Shown piece after piece: positions 11,601 through 22,400 of a DNA stretch of 64,000 bases. Made by a program: the position numbers and the translations under genes. The first letter of the stretch is position 1. Each line of letters begins with the position of its first letter. The stretch is from Pomacea canaliculata (lineage: Eukaryota; Mollusca; Gastropoda; Architaenioglossa; Ampullariidae). The stretch is taken from NCBI RefSeq assembly GCF_003073045.1, contig NC_037600.1, positions 13,907,188-13,971,187 of the forward strand, given 5' to 3'. The notes beneath the pieces are model-generated. The model did no database searches, was not told where the DNA came from, and saw nothing but the letters and a program-made list of their open reading frames with translations.

Positions 11601-14600
11601 AGAATTTGCTTTAGTAAAATTTCATTAACAGTTATACTTCTTGCAGATACGAACTTTGTTCTTCCGTTGTTGATTTCCTCGACGCGGCGTTCGATGTTAG
11701 CTAAGGCTCCCCACTCTTCCACCGACCTAGCTGGCTAAGTGGGGTCGCGGACGTACCGGTGTTCGTCAGGGGGGTCGCCACAAGTAAAAGGTTGAGAACC
11801 GCTGACTTAAGGTAAGCACTCAAGGGCTAAACACTTACCCTCGTTAAGACAGTTTCGAGGTACCATGACATTGATTAATTCAAAGGCTTTCCTAATATAG
11901 AGTTTGGCGTGGTACTTGAGTTTCAGAACCTGGAACATTGCAGTTATCTGATTACTGGAACATACAGTCTATACCAAGATTAAAGACATACCCGGTTGGT
12001 GACATATATCACGCTCAAACACTCGTGCAAATCAGTCTCAGTGGAAAATTTCACACGGGGCTATTAAGACAGTATGTAAGTAAACGGACAAAGATCAATT
12101 GTAATGATTCCCTGCACCTCGCAATATGTGACGAACATCATCGATGTTTACCATCGGTTCATGATGGCTTCCTCTGAAGGGATGATAACTTCAACAATGT
12201 TTTTTTTTGGAAAGAAACATACTTTATTACTAGCTGGCGTCTTGACGAATTTTATGGTGGGGGTGGCTTTGCAAGTATACTACCACAGCAAGAAGACATT
12301 AACATTCCCACTTTACCTTGGCGTATACGAGACCAAGGCTGCTCAGGGCCATGGCCTCCAGTTCAAGGTCCCGCTCCCGTATCAGCAGAGCTGCGTTGTG
12401 GTACCAGTCGATCACCTCCCACACCATGTTGATGTTCAGGTCTTCGGTCTCGAATGTGATCATCTTCAGAATTTCGTCTCCTTTCCAAAAGAGTACCAGA
12501 GAGTGTATAAATATTTGCTCTCTGGATAGAGAGAGAGATAAACTTGAATACACTCAGAATGACAATGAACTGGATGGATTAAAACAAAAAGTAAATAAAT
12601 ATTGTAAAACGATTGAGCGCTCATATATGCTTATCGAAAGACCTCGAGAGGTAGAAAAGTAGATTGTGATTATTTGCATTTGATTTTCTAAATGGATGTA
12701 ATCCGATTACTTTAAAAGATGTATTTTTCAGTTAAGTAGCTCCTGTATAAAACCGCATATAATAAGTTTAAATAAAGTCAGATAGACTTATTTCTTAGCG
12801 TTAACCTAAAATTCCAAATGTTTGATATGATCTCTGGAAAAGAACTTAATTTTGAAACCAGTCGTCCATAACAGGTAGTTAGCCTTCTCTAGATCTGCTT
12901 ACAAATTCATACATACACAGCACTGATGTATCTTTAAAGAACGATAACGTTTTCCATCGCTGGTTGTCTGCCCTGGCATCACAAGAGTAACACTAGTGTG
13001 CTTACCATTCGTGCGAGCCTGAATGGACTCGGCCACGCATTTGCGGTCAAAGATCTCTTCCTCCAGCACACGGCACTCTTTCATGAGATCCTGGTCTTCC
13101 TTCCCCAGCCTCATGGCTTCGTTCAGAGGGAAGTTGCAGTCTCCCAGAAGACTCAAAGCTTTTCTAAAGTCGCGTTTTGTCAGTGCCGCCGAGGACCAAG
13201 AAAAGTAAGTCTGTGCGATGGCGAAGTGTTCTTTAGCCTGCAACCATAAATGGGTTCATACTCATTAGGAAGGAGATTATTAATGATGCACGTATGTTTT
13301 AGTAGACGGTAGGAATGAAATATTGTTTGTAAGATAATGTCTATCATTTACTAGTGTGTTTACCAGAGTGGCATCATGAAAAAGAAGTCCTAGTAGGGGC
13401 TGTAACTCCCAGACTTTGCGCTCCTCGTTCTCATGTTTGTCCAGACGTTTCTTGGTGTCGCTCCAGCACTCGAGGGCGCTAGTTGTCAAGGACTCTCGCC
13501 ACTGAAGCTCACGCGACCTTCCTGATTTTTCAGCCTCCTATGAACAAAAACGCCCATAACTCTACTTTGAAACACGATTTCATGAGGCGCAAAACACAGT
13601 AATAATGATATAATAACAAAAGTAATACTGCGCATATATATACAGAATGACTGAGGTCTATATATTACCTTGAAATGTTTCAGAGCTTGCTTGAAATTAT
13701 AGAAAACGATCTTATCTTCCGCATTCGGAAGCACCATCTTGGCTTTTGCAAGCTTCCAGGACGCCATGGCGATGTTCTTGCATGCTGAGGATCTGTATTA
13801 TAACAAACATTTCTACATGAGTCCTGTTCTCATCGCAGTAAAATAAACGAACATTGGATAAAGAACAAGTTGTTTAAAGTACCTAAATTTATGAAAAGTC
13901 ACTCATTATACCTGATCTAGATCTGACTAAGGTGTCTCTAAAACCTGTCTTAGATCATGGACACATGGGATAACCGAAATAATAAACAGAAAAAGGTGTG
14001 CATCTGGCGAATTTGTGTCAGTGAAAAAGAGAGAGAGCGAACAAAAATGTACACACAAACATGCTCGCAGTTTTACACACACAGTGAGAGAGAGGATAGA
14101 AAGAGAGGTTTGTTTGTTTGTTTGTTTTTTTTACCTCTCGGCGGCATCCTCTGCAAGATCAAGGGCTCTGCTGTACAGGTTGACTGCCCGCTGAAGACCT
14201 TCGCTCTGAAGAAGTGGTGCCAGTCCTTCTGTAGACTTGTATATAATGTTACCTTCATTTCGCCACTTTGTCGATTCTGATAGCCTCACCTTCGCACATG
14301 TCAACAAAAAATATTGCTTTGCTGATGAAGATTGGTTTTTTCCGCAAAACATATTCCTTTCTTAACTCTAATAAATGTATGAAGCCAGACAATCAAAGGT
14401 CGAGACTTCTGTACACAAAACACGTGGTGCAACTCAAGACGTGAACCAGACAGGAAAGTAAGAGACAGTAGAAGTCATCTATAAGTAGACAGGGGAAATC
14501 CAGCGTTTGTGCATGGCACTGAGTGGGTTAACACGAGTATGCTCTGCTCTACACTGTACGGGAAAAAAGTGGTCATTTCCGATAGACTGATTTCCATTTC

Positions 14601-15098
14601 CATCTCTGCTAGGCGCCATAATTATTATCATTTATCAAAGTTTACACTCAGACCTTCCAGCACGAAGATTTTACGATTATTTGGAAAGGGTCATAAAGTC
14701 AGTGCCAAGGAAAAATGTCCTAGCAATACTTCATGATCGAAGTACAGTAAACTCAGTTTAAAAAGATCGGTTCAGAAGTGCACCAATAACAGGCAAGAAT
14801 GTTAGGTAAAGTTAGCCTATGAGGAACCAACGACAGGGGTTTCAGACAAAAAGAAAACGAATTCTTTTATTTGCCACGTGACATTACACTAGAAAGTTGA
14901 CTTGATGGCCTCCATTTACTCGACACTATTATCTATACAGACCCACCCCTAAAAACATTCCTCTGCATACGTGATTGGGGGATAATTATTAGTGATAATT
15001 ATATACACAGAGTGCTTAGAAATCGCAAAATCAGATTAATGATGGTGGTTACTAATTGCATGAGTTTTGGAACTTACTCTTTTGGCCGCAGACGTCAT
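8677..15098 (-). CDS. TPR-like/J-domain protein, tandem copy 2 (complete, 452 aa)
   Basis: Eight exons (minus): 15078-15098 (MTSAAKR), 14135-14289, 13669-13792, 13364-13537, 13006-13237, 12317-12480, 11839-11929, 8677-9074. Phases are consistent throughout and give 452 residues. Residues 1-320 are predicted helical, with a TPR-like pair across exons 2-3. Exon 8 has a charged coiled coil (QQFQQEQVWANDIEKQKQ) and then a C-terminal J-like domain: YVYATYPPKNPKHK, KKLYLKAVTHYHPDKVD with HPD at about 416-418, and WKVLCEEIAKLL. J domains stimulate Hsp70 ATPase; that function here is inference from the family. Intron 7 (9075-11838) has taken in a foldback MITE and a Buster-like hAT remnant, the latter ending only 34 bp from the exon 7 end. 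Intron 3 is short compared with copies 1, 3 and 4. I do not recognise the precise family. Confidence 0.85.
9944..10323. mobile_element. 380-bp foldback MITE with 9-bp target duplication
   Basis: Two arms of about 160-170 bp are near-perfect inverted copies, for example TTAATCCCCAGACACTTC on the left against its reverse complement on the right, separated by a short loop near 10110-10150. Ends are GGTGTCCAGACAC and, inverted, GGTTCCCAGTCAC. Flanks are identical 9-mers GTGTTATAG at 9935-9943 and 10324-10332. Copy 4 has a single related GTGTTCTAA at the matching intron 7 site (about 34499), an unoccupied paralogous site. A 9-bp duplication with GG termini points to a Mutator-like (MULE) origin; no coding sequence. 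Confidence 0.8.
10522..11804 (+). mobile_element. hAT transposon remnant, Buster/ZBED5-like
   Basis: Ends are CATTGGTTCTCAACC and, inverted, CAGCGGTTCTCAACC, followed inside by the GGGGCGCGACCCC block common in this hAT group. Flanking 8-mers are identical: ACTTAAGG at 10514-10521 and 11805-11812. The interior encodes parts of the transposase C-terminal half. At 1283 bp the element is internally deleted and cannot be autonomous. It sits in intron 7 of copy 2. Copies 3 and 4 have uninterrupted sequence at the same place (near 20550 and 34715), so it inserted after the duplication. Confidence 0.88.
10976..11559 (+). pseudogene. transposase remnant of the Buster-like hAT
   Basis: Two open pieces match the C-terminal half of hAT transposases related to ZBED5/FAM200. 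Piece 10976-11344 contains EKLNVVNTSLQGKDTTILQ, LQERFQHYFAEIDVTKYDW and IRNPFL with EEEEQLIDLSS. Piece 11371-11559 contains KDLLPFSTSYMCEQGISALA, LKSKYRNRVDAEAELRIAV and the closing CNSKQAQPSP. A linker normally found between them is missing and the first piece ends in a stop, so an internal deletion is likely. The BED finger and catalytic N-terminal half are absent. Confidence 0.8.
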
Positions 15099-15345
15099 CA
15101 CGGTAATCCTTCGTCGCCCACCAACTTTTACGACAGTGACCTGAACTCCACTGGAATCTTTTATAGGATGAGATATGAACAGCAAAATGGTTTCTCTCTG
15201 TAGCTCCTCTTTTTAACTGGTAAAACTTGTGAAATACCTGCACCGGTGAGCGGTGAGCGATGTGTGACACACCGCGTGTAAGTCACCAAAATGGCGGAGA
15301 TGGGTTGTATTACCTGAAACGGCTCGGTGTGTACCGGAAGAAGAG
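15099..15345 (-). promoter_or_regulatory. 5' flank of copy 2, conserved with copy 1
   Basis: Block upstream of the ATG at 15098, matching 5741-6000 in order and spacing. Similarity fades beyond about 15345. Likely promoter and 5' UTR; no TATA box or defined initiator recognised. Confidence 0.45.
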
Positions 15346-17974
15346 AGTGGGAGTTAATGATGCTGCCATTGTGGAAAAGAATTAAATATAAAAATGTATA
15401 AAACTTCGGAGTTCGTCATTAACTCCATAGTGATCAAAAGGTAACAAAAGTCTTTTATTCAACCCTCGCTCTCATTCTGTCATATTGAAACATGTATAAT
15501 CAGAGTTAGAGCCCTATAAAGTGGACCCAGAATCCTGTGAGGGCATCTAGAACAAACTATATTATACACAACAATGAAATAAGTAATGTACAGCATATTT
15601 GAAGAACTATGTATAAAATATACAGAAGGTAAACGAAGACAAAATAACTAAATACTCTCTATGTAGACAATAAGAACATTGATCTTACTTCTTTTTCACA
15701 CAATTTGCTATTTTAGGTTGGCAATTATATAATTCTTACAAATTTTGTTGAAACATCTTTCTTAATGCTACCAGATATTTAAAGTTGTATGAAATCTGAT
15801 TATTCCAGCAGAATTAGAGAAACAGTTTACATCATAGTCTATTCAAAATTAGAGTGCATGGTATTCATCCCCAATATCATTAGGATGACATTTTTTGCAT
15901 AAACATACATTTTACATAATATAATGTTCTCAAATATTCTTTACTCAACTTTATTGAAGATGCAACAGCATTAAATAATTTCATGGCAATTTTTGCGTTG
16001 CTGCAGTTGTTATCCATTTATTATTATTGACTTCAGCAAAGCATTGATTTAATGGTAATTGGATATCAGCTCATTGTTTTTCTCCCCCATATTTCTGAGC
16101 CATATTTGCATGAAAGATTATTGTTGTGCCTAAGCATAAACAAATGTCAGTAATACATATATCTACAGAGTAATTATTATCTATACAGAAATAGATTTTG
16201 CATTCTGCACAACAATGCATTTTTTCCTCTTACTTGCACACTTCGTCACAAAACCGTCTATTTGTATGGTAGATATCCAAGTACTTATAAACATTTACAA
16301 AAGACAAAACCATTCCACCTATATTTTTCTTTTCCTCCAATTTCGTAATTACAACAGTGTAACCCTAATTTTACCTTCATACGTTTTAGATTTAGAAGTA
16401 TGAAGCATCACTAAATAACAACATAAATAATTTAATGAATCAGCAAAGATAAAATCTTCTGCTACACATGTATGCATGAACATGACTGCATCCTCCATTG
16501 TTTATCATTTTAATGGCAAGTTAATTAATATAAAAAACAGGCCTACAGGCATCCGCTAGTCGACATCAAAAGAAATAACTATATCCTACAAGAATAAATC
16601 CACTTCTAATGCAAACTTTCACACCCTGATACTTTTGAATGCATTGAAGGAGTTTTATATTTACATTCTTGAAAGAGTAAATTTATATTTATAAAAATCA
16701 TATCATGTCTCAGTCTGTAAATGATTTATAAATTTTGAAATTAATGCTAAAGAGTGAGAATAAGTGATCAGCTATGGAATATTCATTTTTGTTCAATACT
16801 TTGCATGGTACCACGTGGCACTTTCCAAAGGTTTTCATTGTTTTCACAGATCGGCTGACATTGTGTTGCTTTGTATTGTTCTTTTGTTTTGTTTGGAAGG
16901 CGATGGCAGCTTTCTGTTAAAATTTTCTAGTTTTTACTATCAGAAAATCATGGCATTTGTTGTTTTTCTGCCACCAACATATGCTTGACAGGCAATTGCT
17001 GATGGCTGAACAGGAATAATATCTCGTCGAACAACTGAAGAGACTCCCATGTTTTTTTCCAAAATTAAAAAGTGCTGTTGACAGTGTACTTGTGGTTCTC
17101 AACTTTTGTAATTGTTGATAAAAACTGTCAACAGCAGGCAAAAAGTTCATTCTAATTATTTTCAGTTTCTTAAAAAGTTTGTCTATGTTATTTTTAAATT
17201 GTTGTATTACATTATCATTTAGCCTGTTTATGGTAGGGATGTCAAAGTCATCCTGAGTCATGTCTCAGTATTTCCTCAGTCCTGTGCTTGTTATCAGTCT
17301 CAAGTGGTGTGTCTACAGTTTCCAAGTTTTCATTCAAAGTAAAACGTTCAGGGATGTCTACTCGATTATCAACCATTCCTGCAGAATACTATTGTTTACT
17401 CGCTTTGATATTCCTAACAGGAAATGTGTTTTATGAAGAAACATAAAAAAAAAATTATGATAGTATACTGGTACATGCAGGGTGCACCTGTCTTGTCATC
17501 TGGGCAAGAACACTTCTGTGTTCATGTCTGCATAATATGACTTCCAGTGTTCCTTCTCACTTTTATCAGAAAATGAGATCACCTACAGCCTAAGCCATTT
17601 CCCTTTTAATAGTTCCATATAAATAATGACTGCTAACTTACCATTGGCAAGATCCAGCAGCCACCTTTCTCAGTAGGTAGAAAGTCATGTTCGTAAAAAA
17701 AGATTCAAGCAGTTGGTGAATGTTATAGGCATATGTGTGTAGCAGAAAATTTTTATCTTTCAAAACATGCATAGCTTCTTCACAGCAGTTTTTTTGTGTT
17801 ATTTCCATGCATAGGAATGTCCTTTCTAAAAGTAACTGCCCATAGACTTTATTGTTGGAACTGCTTTGTTAAATACAGTTGGAATTTTCATTTGTCCCTA
17901 AGAACATGATCTGTACAGGCTTTGTCGTTAACATCAATTATTTCATTATCAATCTGAGCATAAACCATTTTAAC

Positions 17975-18210
17975 AAGAATAATAATAATAAATGTAAAAT
18001 TTGTAAGCATATACTCACAATCCTAAGGAGTATGTTCTTAGCACTTAAAAAACGAAACATGGATAGCATACAAGGGACAGGAAAACAAATAGCATATGAA
18101 CTATAAAAGAATAAAAAACTTAAACAAAGAATAAAATCAAATACAGAAAACACGGAGGAATGAATTAAATAACAAGAACTGAGAGTATCATAATATTGCA
18201 AAAGGATGTG
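17975..18210 (+). repeat. dispersed repeat copy A (inverted relative to copy B)
   Basis: Begins with an AAT-rich stretch, then TGTAAAATTTGTAAGC, a CATACTC block, AGCACTTAAAAAACGA, an AAGGGACAG block and ACTGAGAGTATC. The same ordered blocks occur reverse-complemented at 18988-19205. A related fragment with AATTTGTAAGGCGC lies near 26345. Likely a SINE/LINE 3' end family; not classified. Confidence 0.5.
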
Positions 18211-18987
18211 AAAAGGGACTAGCGTTATGGAAAAGGTTGTTAATAATAATAAGAAGAAGAAGTTGGAATTTATAAAGTACAATATCTCAGCCAAAGGCAA
18301 ACTTATTGCGCTGAACAAGATCATAAAATAGTAACAAAGATGTAGATCAAGTTAACAAAATAATAACAAAGATGTAGAACAAAACCACAAAATGGTAACA
18401 ATAATTGCCCTTTTGGTTGAATAAAGTTGTATTGAATTGAATTGAAAATAGTAACAAAGGTGTAGAAGGAAGAACAACGCGAGGACTCACTGCGTTCTGG
18501 CAGTAAAGGGGGATAACTGTAGATGTAACGGTAACGACTCCACAGAATCAGGTGTGTGGCATCAGGAGAATAATGGGACGATATTGAGTAATCTTGAGAA
18601 TATGAAGAAATGTTATCACATGAAACTGCAAAAGGGTGATCATCACTTCAGTTTATTTAATGTACCTCAATGTCGCTGCCGAAGCGAGTGAAGCAGACGG
18701 AGTGGAGTCCAGCCAATAGATCCGAACAGTTCGCACTTCAAAATAACATTACAGTACTGCTGCAAACAAGAAGAGGAAGAAACCACAGCAGAAGCGCATG
18801 TAAACATGACGGTCCAACATTTTTATCCAAATCGAACCACGACAGCAAAACACAAACAATAAAAAAAAAGAGCCGGTGCCCTCAGCGTGTTGGGCGAAGG
18901 GACAGAACTCTCTGTTTCTATCTTGATGATATTGGAGGAAAAAACCCAAGCTCAAACGCATTACGTCTCATAGAAATGGTGCTGTAA

Positions 18988-19205
18988 TCTTTTGTAAAAT
19001 TAGATACTCTCAGTCCTTGTTACTTGAATCCTCTTTATGTTTATTTATCTTTGTCTTTTGTTCATCATCAGTGCTGTTGTTTATTTATCCTTTGGTCGTT
19101 TATGTGTTTTTGCTTTTTCTTCTGTCCCTCGTATGTTGCCCATGTCTCGTTCTTGTTCTTAAGCGCTAAGAGTATGCGCTTTACAAATTTTACATTTATT
19201 GTTAT
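18988..19205 (-). repeat. dispersed repeat copy B
   Basis: Reverse-complement counterpart of the repeat at 17975-18210: read on the minus strand it starts AAATGTAAAATTTGTAAAGC and ends GGACTGAGAGTATC. Divergence is moderate, so both copies are old. It lies a few hundred bases downstream of copy 3. Confidence 0.5.
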
Positions 19206-19447
19206 TAACCATTACACTATAGAGAATAGAAAAACAATAGAAAAACAATAGAAAAATTACTTATTGACTAGTTAATCATTTTAAAGATTTCCACCGGATG
19301 TACTTGATTATATTCTATTCACACTATTACTTTACAGTCATAGAAGAATATTGATAATTGAACATTTTTTCTAAAAAACACACGTTTCGAAACATCTCAC
19401 ATTTTAAAAACAGAGGCATCTAATCTACTTTTTCCTGAGCTGAAACC

Positions 19448-22400
19448 TTAACCTGCAGTTTTAAAGAACTGGTAATACTTATTTAACAGTTTTGTGATCT
19501 CTTCACACATAACCTTCCACTTTGCTCCATCTCTTTCTTCGTCCACTTTGTCAGGGTGATAGTGGGTAACGGCCTTCAGGTACAGCTTCTTCAACGCCAC
19601 TTGATCCTCAAAAGCGGCGTTTTCATCCAACTTGTGTTTGGGGTTTTTAAGGGGATGAGTCGCATAGACGTATTTCAAGAAATCTTCTTTTGAGGACTTT
19701 GTGAATTTTTCGTTCAGTTTGTCAAGGTCGTCTTTGATTTCCTTCACGATTGACTCTCGCTGTTTCTGCTTCTCCAGGTCGTCTGCCAAGACTTGTTCCT
19801 GCTGGTATTGTTGCAGTATACTTTGCGCAGAGAGATACCATTCTGTACGATGCACAGAAAATGACAAAATATTATGACGGAATTTTTATTGTTTGTCCAA
19901 GCACCATTACCCCACAGAACAGACGGTTAGATACACGTATTGCCTTTAATAATTCTTTAAAATCATTTGTTTAGTTGAAGTCAATAGCAAACTCATTTTT
20001 AAAGTGTCTAGATTAATACAAGTCATTTTTGTATTCATCTTTCTCGAAGTTGATGTAAATCTTGGCAGTAGAGAGTAAAGAGAATTTTATACTCCTCATT
20101 TTACACAATAGACAAAGCAGATCATGAGAAGGTCTTCTACATAGATAAAAAATAACAATATTAGACATATTTACTCTAAATGCGACTAAAACCGTCAACA
20201 AATAGTAATTTAAATTCATTTTGAAATCAATAGCTGATATAACATAAGTAGAATATAAAGAAAAGCTATCACTGCTATTTATAATTATATAATCTTCCCA
20301 TTCCTGCCAGTTCAATCTAATATTGTTTTGCCTATAAATAGACATTTTGTGCTCCCAATTTATCCATACGAAATCAAATTCCTCCCCCAAAATAATGGCA
20401 AATTTTAGAATTGATATAAATGCAGGTCAAAGTCAGCAACACATATTGCAGCAAAAATATTTATTCTGGCAGCTGGGAGGCAGACAAGTAAAAAAACAAA
20501 AACAAAAACACGACAGACAAAAAGAAAAAAAAACAGAACGAAGGATTAATACTTATAAGTGAAGTACTGAAGGGCTAAACACTTACCCTCGTTAAGACAG
20601 TTTCGTGGTACCATGATACTGACTAATTCAATGGCTTTCATAAGATAGAGTTTGGCGTAATACTTGAGTTTCAGTACCTGAAACATTGTAGTTATCTGAT
20701 TATGAACATACAGTCTACAGCAAAATCAAAGACCTACCCGATTGGTGACATATACCACGCTCGTGCGAATCAGTCCCAGTGGAAAATTTCACACGAGGCT
20801 ATTAAGACAGTATGTAAGTAAACAGACAAACATAAATTGTAATAATCCCCTCCAGCTTGCAAAATGTGACGAACATCATCGATGTTTACCAGCGGTTCAT
20901 GATGGCTTCCTCTGAAGGGACGATAACTTCAACAATTTTTTTTTTGAAGGAAACACATTTTATTACCTGTTGGCATCGACGAATTTTGCGGAGGACGTGG
21001 ATATTTAAGTATACTTCCACAGCAAGACATTAACATTCCCACTTTACCTTGGCGTATACGAGACCCAGGCTGCTCAGGGCCATGGCCTCCAGTTCAAGGT
21101 CCCGCTCACGTATCAGCAGAGCGGCGTTGTCGGTACCAGTCGATCACCTCCCACACCATGTTGATGTTCAGGTCTTCGGTCTCGAATGTGATCATCTTCA
21201 GAATTTCGTCTCCTTTCCAAAAGAGTACCAGAGAGTGTATAAATATTTGCTCTCTGGACAGAGAGATAGATAAACTAGGCTACACAAAGAATGAAAATGA
21301 ATCGGATGGATTTAAAAAAAAAGTAAATAAACATTGTAAAACGATTGTTTGCTCATATATGCTTATAGAAAGACCTCGAGAGGTAGAAAGTAGCTTGAAT
21401 AGCATTTGATTTGCTCAACGGATGTAATCCATTACTGTAAAAGGCGTCTATTTCAGTTAATTAGTTCCTGTATAAAACCGCATATGACAACTATGATTAA
21501 GTCAAATAGACTTATTTCTTACGGTTAACCTGCAAGCCAAATGCTTGAAATAATATCTGGAAAAGAAATTAATTCTCAAACCAGTCTTACACAATACGTA
21601 GTTGGCTTCCTCCAGGTCTGCTTACAAAATTAATACCTACACAGCAGTGATCCGATATATCTTTAAAGAACGATAACTTTTCCATCGCTGGTTGTCTGCC
21701 CTGCCATCACAAGAGTTACACTAGTGCGCTTACCATTCGTGCGAGCCTGAATGGACTCGGCCACGCATTTGCGGTCAAAGATCTCTCCCTCCAGCACACG
21801 GCACTCTTTCATGAGATCCTGGTCTTCCTTCCCCAGCCTCATGGCTTCGTTCAGAGGGAAGTTGCAGTCTCCCAGAAGACTCAAAGCTTTTCTAAAGTCG
21901 CGTTTTGTCAGTGCCGCCGAGGACCAAGAAAAGTAAGTCTGTGCGATGGCGAAGTGTTCTTTAGCCTGCCACCATAAATTGGTTCATACTCATTAAGATT
22001 AATACTAATGATTCGAGTCTGTTTCAGTAGACGATTGGGATGAAATATTGTGTGTAAGATAATGTCGATCATTTAGTGGTGTGTTTACCAGAGTGGCATC
22101 ATGAAAAAGAAGTCCTAGTAGGGGCTGTAACTCCCAGACTCTGCGCTCCTCGTTCTCCCATTTGTCCAGACGTTTCTTGGTGTCGCTCCAGCACTCGAGG
22201 GCGCTAGTTGTCAAGGACGCTCGCCACTGTATGTTACGCGACCTTCCCGATTTTTCAGCCTCCTAGGAATAACGTGACACAGGCCACGAACCACAGATAT
22301 AAAACTAGTTTGACTAATGTTTATTATGCAGAAAACGAAAGAAAAACACAACGAAGAAGACACAAACAGACAAAAAACACAATACAGAGAGACACGAAAC

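Larger units (their letters stand above)
15346..19447. other. AT-rich intergenic spacer, no supported gene
   Basis: About 4.1 kb between the copy 2 promoter and the copy 3 stop. It is strongly AT-rich from 15400 to 18600. A 114-codon minus-strand frame (16917-17261) has no recognised motif. The spacer includes an inverted pair of related repeats (17975-18210 and 18988-19205) and a TTGAATTGAATTGAA tail near 18435, typical of a SINE/LINE 3' end. Confidence 0.5.

Noticed and set aside
12104-12529. 141-codon plus-strand frame
   Set aside because: Antisense of exon 6 of copy 2 plus conserved intron sequence.
16917-17261. 114-codon minus-strand frame with LFNFGKKHGSLFS
   Set aside because: No recognised motif, AT-rich setting and no splice or homologous support; kept only as a note in the spacer entry.
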